Source of the DNA: a virus
DNA length: 36,442 nt
Direction: 5' to 3' (one strand)
Virus record (IMG/VR): IMGVR_UViG_3300028563_000048
Coordinates: 1-36,442 of that record
Each line of letters opens with the position of its first letter. The stretch's first letter is position 1. The notes under the pieces were generated by a model, which saw only the letters and a program-made list of their open reading frames with translations, was not told where the DNA came from and did not search any database. Positions 34,176 to 36,442 of this stretch are shown here, piece after piece. Made by a program: the position numbers and the translations under genes.

Positions 34176-34876
34176 CGGACGAAGTAGCCCCCAAGGCCAG
34201 GGGTGATGTTCAGCGCTACGTTTTCGACGTTCTGGGTAGCCGCGATTGCCCAAGCTTCGTCCGCGTCAGCCTTCCTGATTTGCTCAAGCTGAGGCTGGTA
34301 GATTCTGGCTAGGCGGTGAGCCAGTCCCGCCACCAAGGCATCGAGCCAGAGATACGGGACTTCGGCGTTTACCCCATTGGGTAATGTCGCGTCCTGAATC
34401 TGCCGAACCCGGTAGTAGTTGATCGTATAGGGGCCGTTTCCATCCGGAGTCAGATAGAGGGTGATGGTTGGTGAGATGATGCGGTTGAACCAGAAGGTTG
34501 TCGGCTTTCCCTGGGAAGCCTTGTTCGCAATAGCTGCGTACTCCGTCTGACTCAATGGCCAGATCAGCGTATCGATCCTGGAGGCCCCCGACCCAACGCT
34601 GATGTAGGCGTTGGTGATCATCACCGTATCTGACGGTAGGGAATAGGTTGCGTTACCTTGGGTGATAGGCAGCGCCTGCAAATCTACGGTCCAGAGGTTC
34701 GGCTGCATATTGGACATCTTCGCCAGCAGAAGATTTAGCTCCATAACTGCTGAAGTCAGGTGGGTAACCAGAAGCTCTGTCGGGCGGATAGCGATCCGCT
34801 GATAGGCATTCATGATGATTTCGCCGCTCGTTGGGGCGAAGTTCGTGGTTCCGGAATATACCTGGGGGCCAAACAT
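34172..34876 (-). CDS. P22 gp4-like head-tail completion protein, 234 aa
   Basis: The protein has AYQRIAIRPTELLVTHLTSA, ELNLLLAKMSNMQPNLWTVD, then PSDTVMITNAYISVGSGASR and FWFNRIISPTITLYLTPDGN. Its later part (NAEVPYLWLDALVAGLAHRL) resembles P22 gp4-like head-completion or tail-accessory proteins. Such proteins join the portal and the tail. It is followed by HNH, zinc-knuckle, adaptor and gp10-like genes in the usual podovirus order. Match is by pattern only. Confidence 0.7.
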   Translation of the reverse strand: MFGPQVYSGTTNFAPTSGEIIMNAYQRIAIRPTELLVTHLTSAVMELNLLLAKMSNMQPNLWTVDLQALPITQGNATYSLPSDTVMITNAYISVGSGASRIDTLIWPLSQTEYAAIANKASQGKPTTFWFNRIISPTITLYLTPDGNGPYTINYYRVRQIQDATLPNGVNAEVPYLWLDALVAGLAHRLARIYQPQLEQIRKADADEAWAIAATQNVENVALNITPGLGGYFVR

Positions 34877-35190
34877 CAGTAGGTGCTCTGCCGTTGAATG
34901 ACCCGGATTTGGCCGGTGGCCTGTGTCGTCGCGCTACCCGTCATCGTGGCCACCCAGGTCGCAAGTCCTAAAGCGGCCGAAGTTGAACTCCAGGTTCCAG
35001 AGAAGATGCTTCCAGAGTTGGTAAGATCAACAGAATCCGACTGCGAGGTATTGCTCGTGTTGATGTAAGTAACCGTGATCAATCCTGTTGATGGAACGGT
35101 CAGTTCTCCAGTCGAGCTAAGAAATTCCACGTTGAATACTGTGGAGTTACCAGCCTCAAGATTTACAGGACCTGACTGGAATACCGTCAT
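34876..35190 (-). CDS. Ig-like beta-sandwich virion protein, 104 aa
   Basis: The sequence is almost wholly beta-strand: MTVFQSGPVNLEAGNSTVFN, then SDSVDLTNSGSIFSGTWSST and LGLATWVATMTGSATTQATG. The pattern fits a bacterial Ig-like or decoration domain. It stands between the gp4-like gene and the three-repeat gene, so it is probably a neck or decoration protein. No specific family recognised. Confidence 0.55.
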   Translation of the reverse strand: MTVFQSGPVNLEAGNSTVFNVEFLSSTGELTVPSTGLITVTYINTSNTSQSDSVDLTNSGSIFSGTWSSTSAALGLATWVATMTGSATTQATGQIRVIQRQSTY

Positions 35191-35759
35191 TAGCTGCCCT
35201 TGTTGCTTACCTTGCTCGTCCCAGGGATAGGGATTTCCTCAATCGAGACTTGAGCGCCCTGGCCCGGTACTGTTGTACCTCCGCCTGTATATACGTTTAT
35301 GGCAAACTGAGCCACGTCCGAGTTGGTTTCTGTCGCAGCCATTACTGCGGTCACATTCGCGGTCGGTAGAACCCTTGGCGGTTGAGCAAAATACTGCTGT
35401 AGTGATGGCTTGAGGCCGGGCTTAACCCGAACTGGAATGGAGAACGGGGAGTACCACGGGATTTCCATGGCCCCCAGTTGGACGGGATCAAAGGAGAAGA
35501 ACGATTGGTCGCCCGTTCTGAGGCCAGCCTTAACGCGAACTGGCTCGGAGAGCGGACGGAACCACCCCTCAAGGAAACTCGACGAGGTGGGATTGAGCGA
35601 GGTGTCCTGGCCCAGGAACGGATGATAGTTAGCCCGCAACCCCTTCTTTATCCGGACCGGCTCGGATAGTGGCGAGAGCCAACTTGTAAGAGTTGGGCTG
35701 GCAGTTAGAGCGCCTGGAGGCGGCTCAGCCTTGATCTGATACTGGGTGAACTGGGCCAT
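35190..35759 (-). CDS. three-repeat phage protein, 189 aa
   Basis: A repeat of about 24 residues occurs three times: residues 27-50 (WLSPLSEPVRIKKGLR...), 66-89 (WFRPLSEPVRVKAGLR...) and 102-125 (WYSPFSIPVRVKPGLK...). The shared core is W-x-P-L-S-x-P-V-R-V-K-x-G-L. Similar repeats occur in proteins of phages of Rhizobiales and Burkholderia, with no known role. The C-terminal 60 residues are beta-rich (VAQFAINVYTGGGTTVPGQG). It lies in the virion block directly after the Gly-rich fibre gene. A structural role is likely, but the function of the repeat is unknown. Confidence 0.7.
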   Translation of the reverse strand: MAQFTQYQIKAEPPPGALTASPTLTSWLSPLSEPVRIKKGLRANYHPFLGQDTSLNPTSSSFLEGWFRPLSEPVRVKAGLRTGDQSFFSFDPVQLGAMEIPWYSPFSIPVRVKPGLKPSLQQYFAQPPRVLPTANVTAVMAATETNSDVAQFAINVYTGGGTTVPGQGAQVSIEEIPIPGTSKVSNKGS

Positions 35760-36442
35760 CAGTAGCCAACCATCGTCGGTTTATGAGACCAAGGCATATC
35801 TGTGCTTGTGAAGACAAAGGAGATGATCTGGGCAAAGCTCAGAACGATGATCCCTGACCCTCCCGCGCCACCTGTCCCTCCGCCCCCAAGGGCGCTGCCA
35901 CCAGCACCACCACCACCGCCCCTATTAACGGTTCCGTTGGAGCCGGTCCCAGAACCTGCTGTGCCAGCACCACCCCCTCCAGTCCCACCATTTCCTCCAG
36001 AGCCACCAGTGAAGGTAGAGCCGCCGCCGCCGCCTGCGTAAGCAACAGATGCACCTGTAATGCTGCTTGCTGTACCAGCGCCGCCATCCCCGGCGGTTGT
36101 TCCTGATCCGCCCGCTCCACCAGCCGCAGTAGCTCCACCGCCCCCGCTTCCTGGGAAGTTAGGGGCTCCTGACGCGGTATTGTTGCCGCCATCGTGGCCC
36201 TGGCCAGCGGTGCCTGTACCCCCGTTGGCCGTATATCCAGCCCCACCACCAGAGCCGCCATTATTGCCGTTGGCACCGTTGGTGCCGCCGCCCCCGCCGC
36301 CAGTCGAGGTGTTTACGTCAAATACGCTGTTACTTCCGTTGGTCCCGGTAGCGCCAGTTCCACCAGTGCCTCCAGCAAATCCAACCGTAATGGTTGTGCT
36401 GGCCCCAGGAGCCACCCCATAAGCTGACGCTGTTTTGAAGCC
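35759..36442 (-). CDS. glycine-rich tail fibre protein, partial (N-terminus beyond window)
   Basis: The frame is open to the right window edge (reads GFKTASAYGVAPGAS at the border), so the true start lies outside. The visible 227 residues are dominated by Gly, Ala, Thr and Ser in a GG/GA-rich pattern (TITVGFAGGTGGTGATGTNG), as in glycine-rich tips of phage fibres and collagen-like tail proteins. The C-terminus, SGIIVLSFAQIISFVFTSTD, looks like a strand-rich anchor. Likely a tail-fibre or tip protein that contacts the receptor. Compositional bias makes precise assignment impossible. Confidence 0.65.
   Translation of the reverse strand, partial: GFKTASAYGVAPGASTTITVGFAGGTGGTGATGTNGSNSVFDVNTSTGGGGGGTNGANGNNGGSGGGAGYTANGGTGTAGQGHDGGNNTASGAPNFPGSGGGGATAAGGAGGSGTTAGDGGAGTASSITGASVAYAGGGGGSTFTGGSGGNGGTGGGGAGTAGSGTGSNGTVNRGGGGGAGGSALGGGGTGGAGGSGIIVLSFAQIISFVFTSTDMPWSHKPTMVGY

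Noticed and set aside
35802-36300. CRISPR-like or tandem DNA repeats in the Gly-rich region
   Set aside because: The repetition follows glycine codons within one reading frame; spacing is irregular and there are no spacers.
36060-36422. Pro-rich plus-strand ORF opposite the Gly-rich fibre
   Set aside because: Proline runs are the reverse complement of glycine codons; this is a composition artefact.

Overview
The window reads as an internal segment of a tailed-phage genome of podovirus type, probably infecting an alphaproteobacterium and perhaps a member of the Rhizobiales. The podovirus reading rests on the virion block: P22 gp4-like and gp10-like tail proteins, a tail collar fibre and three very large DNA-ejection proteins. 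The host guess rests on a GcrA-family regulator, which is characteristic of alphaproteobacteria, and on a secreted peptidase-like protein of a type I associate with Rhizobiales. Terminase, portal, capsid and DNA polymerase genes are not in the window, so it is a fragment. The last gene runs off the right edge.

Layout. Positions 1-1243 (+) hold small accessory genes. Positions 1218-2343 (-) hold three overlapping genes for exported proteins, including an RlpA-like protein. Positions 2344-2884 are a divergent regulatory region rich in hairpins. Positions 2885-7180 (+) are a dense array in which I fold 32 tRNAs by hand. They cover all 20 amino acids and include an initiator tRNA-fMet and a separate tRNA-Met. 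Five short ORFs sit in the array (an HNH endonuclease, a RusA-like protein and three small proteins), and each ends exactly at or inside the next tRNA. Three further stretches of 90-180 nt are structured but cannot be assigned to a tRNA. Positions 7192-10063 (-) are a replication and regulation cluster: Cro-like HTH, GcrA, zinc protein, DnaA-C-like protein, RusA, replication-accessory protein, HTH. This cluster is interrupted by a 427-nt structured non-coding stretch that ends in a plus-strand intrinsic terminator. Positions 10143-16601 (+) are an operon of DNA-metabolism-type and unknown genes, driven by a divergent promoter with an inverted-repeat operator. Positions 16598-36442 (-) carry lysis genes, then ejection proteins, tail fibre and head-tail completion proteins, transcribed right to left.

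How it fits together. The tRNA array could make translation of phage genes nearly independent of the host tRNA pool. Half of these tRNAs have non-canonical T-loops, several have very short D-arms, two have C at position 33, and one leucine tRNA lacks the long variable arm. The set therefore looks unusual and fast-evolving. Homing-type endonucleases (HNH, HNH-AP2, GIY-YIG) occur in three places, all fitted between genes by ATGA-type overlaps or tRNA overlaps. All function calls are from sequence motifs read by eye. No database search or folding program was run.
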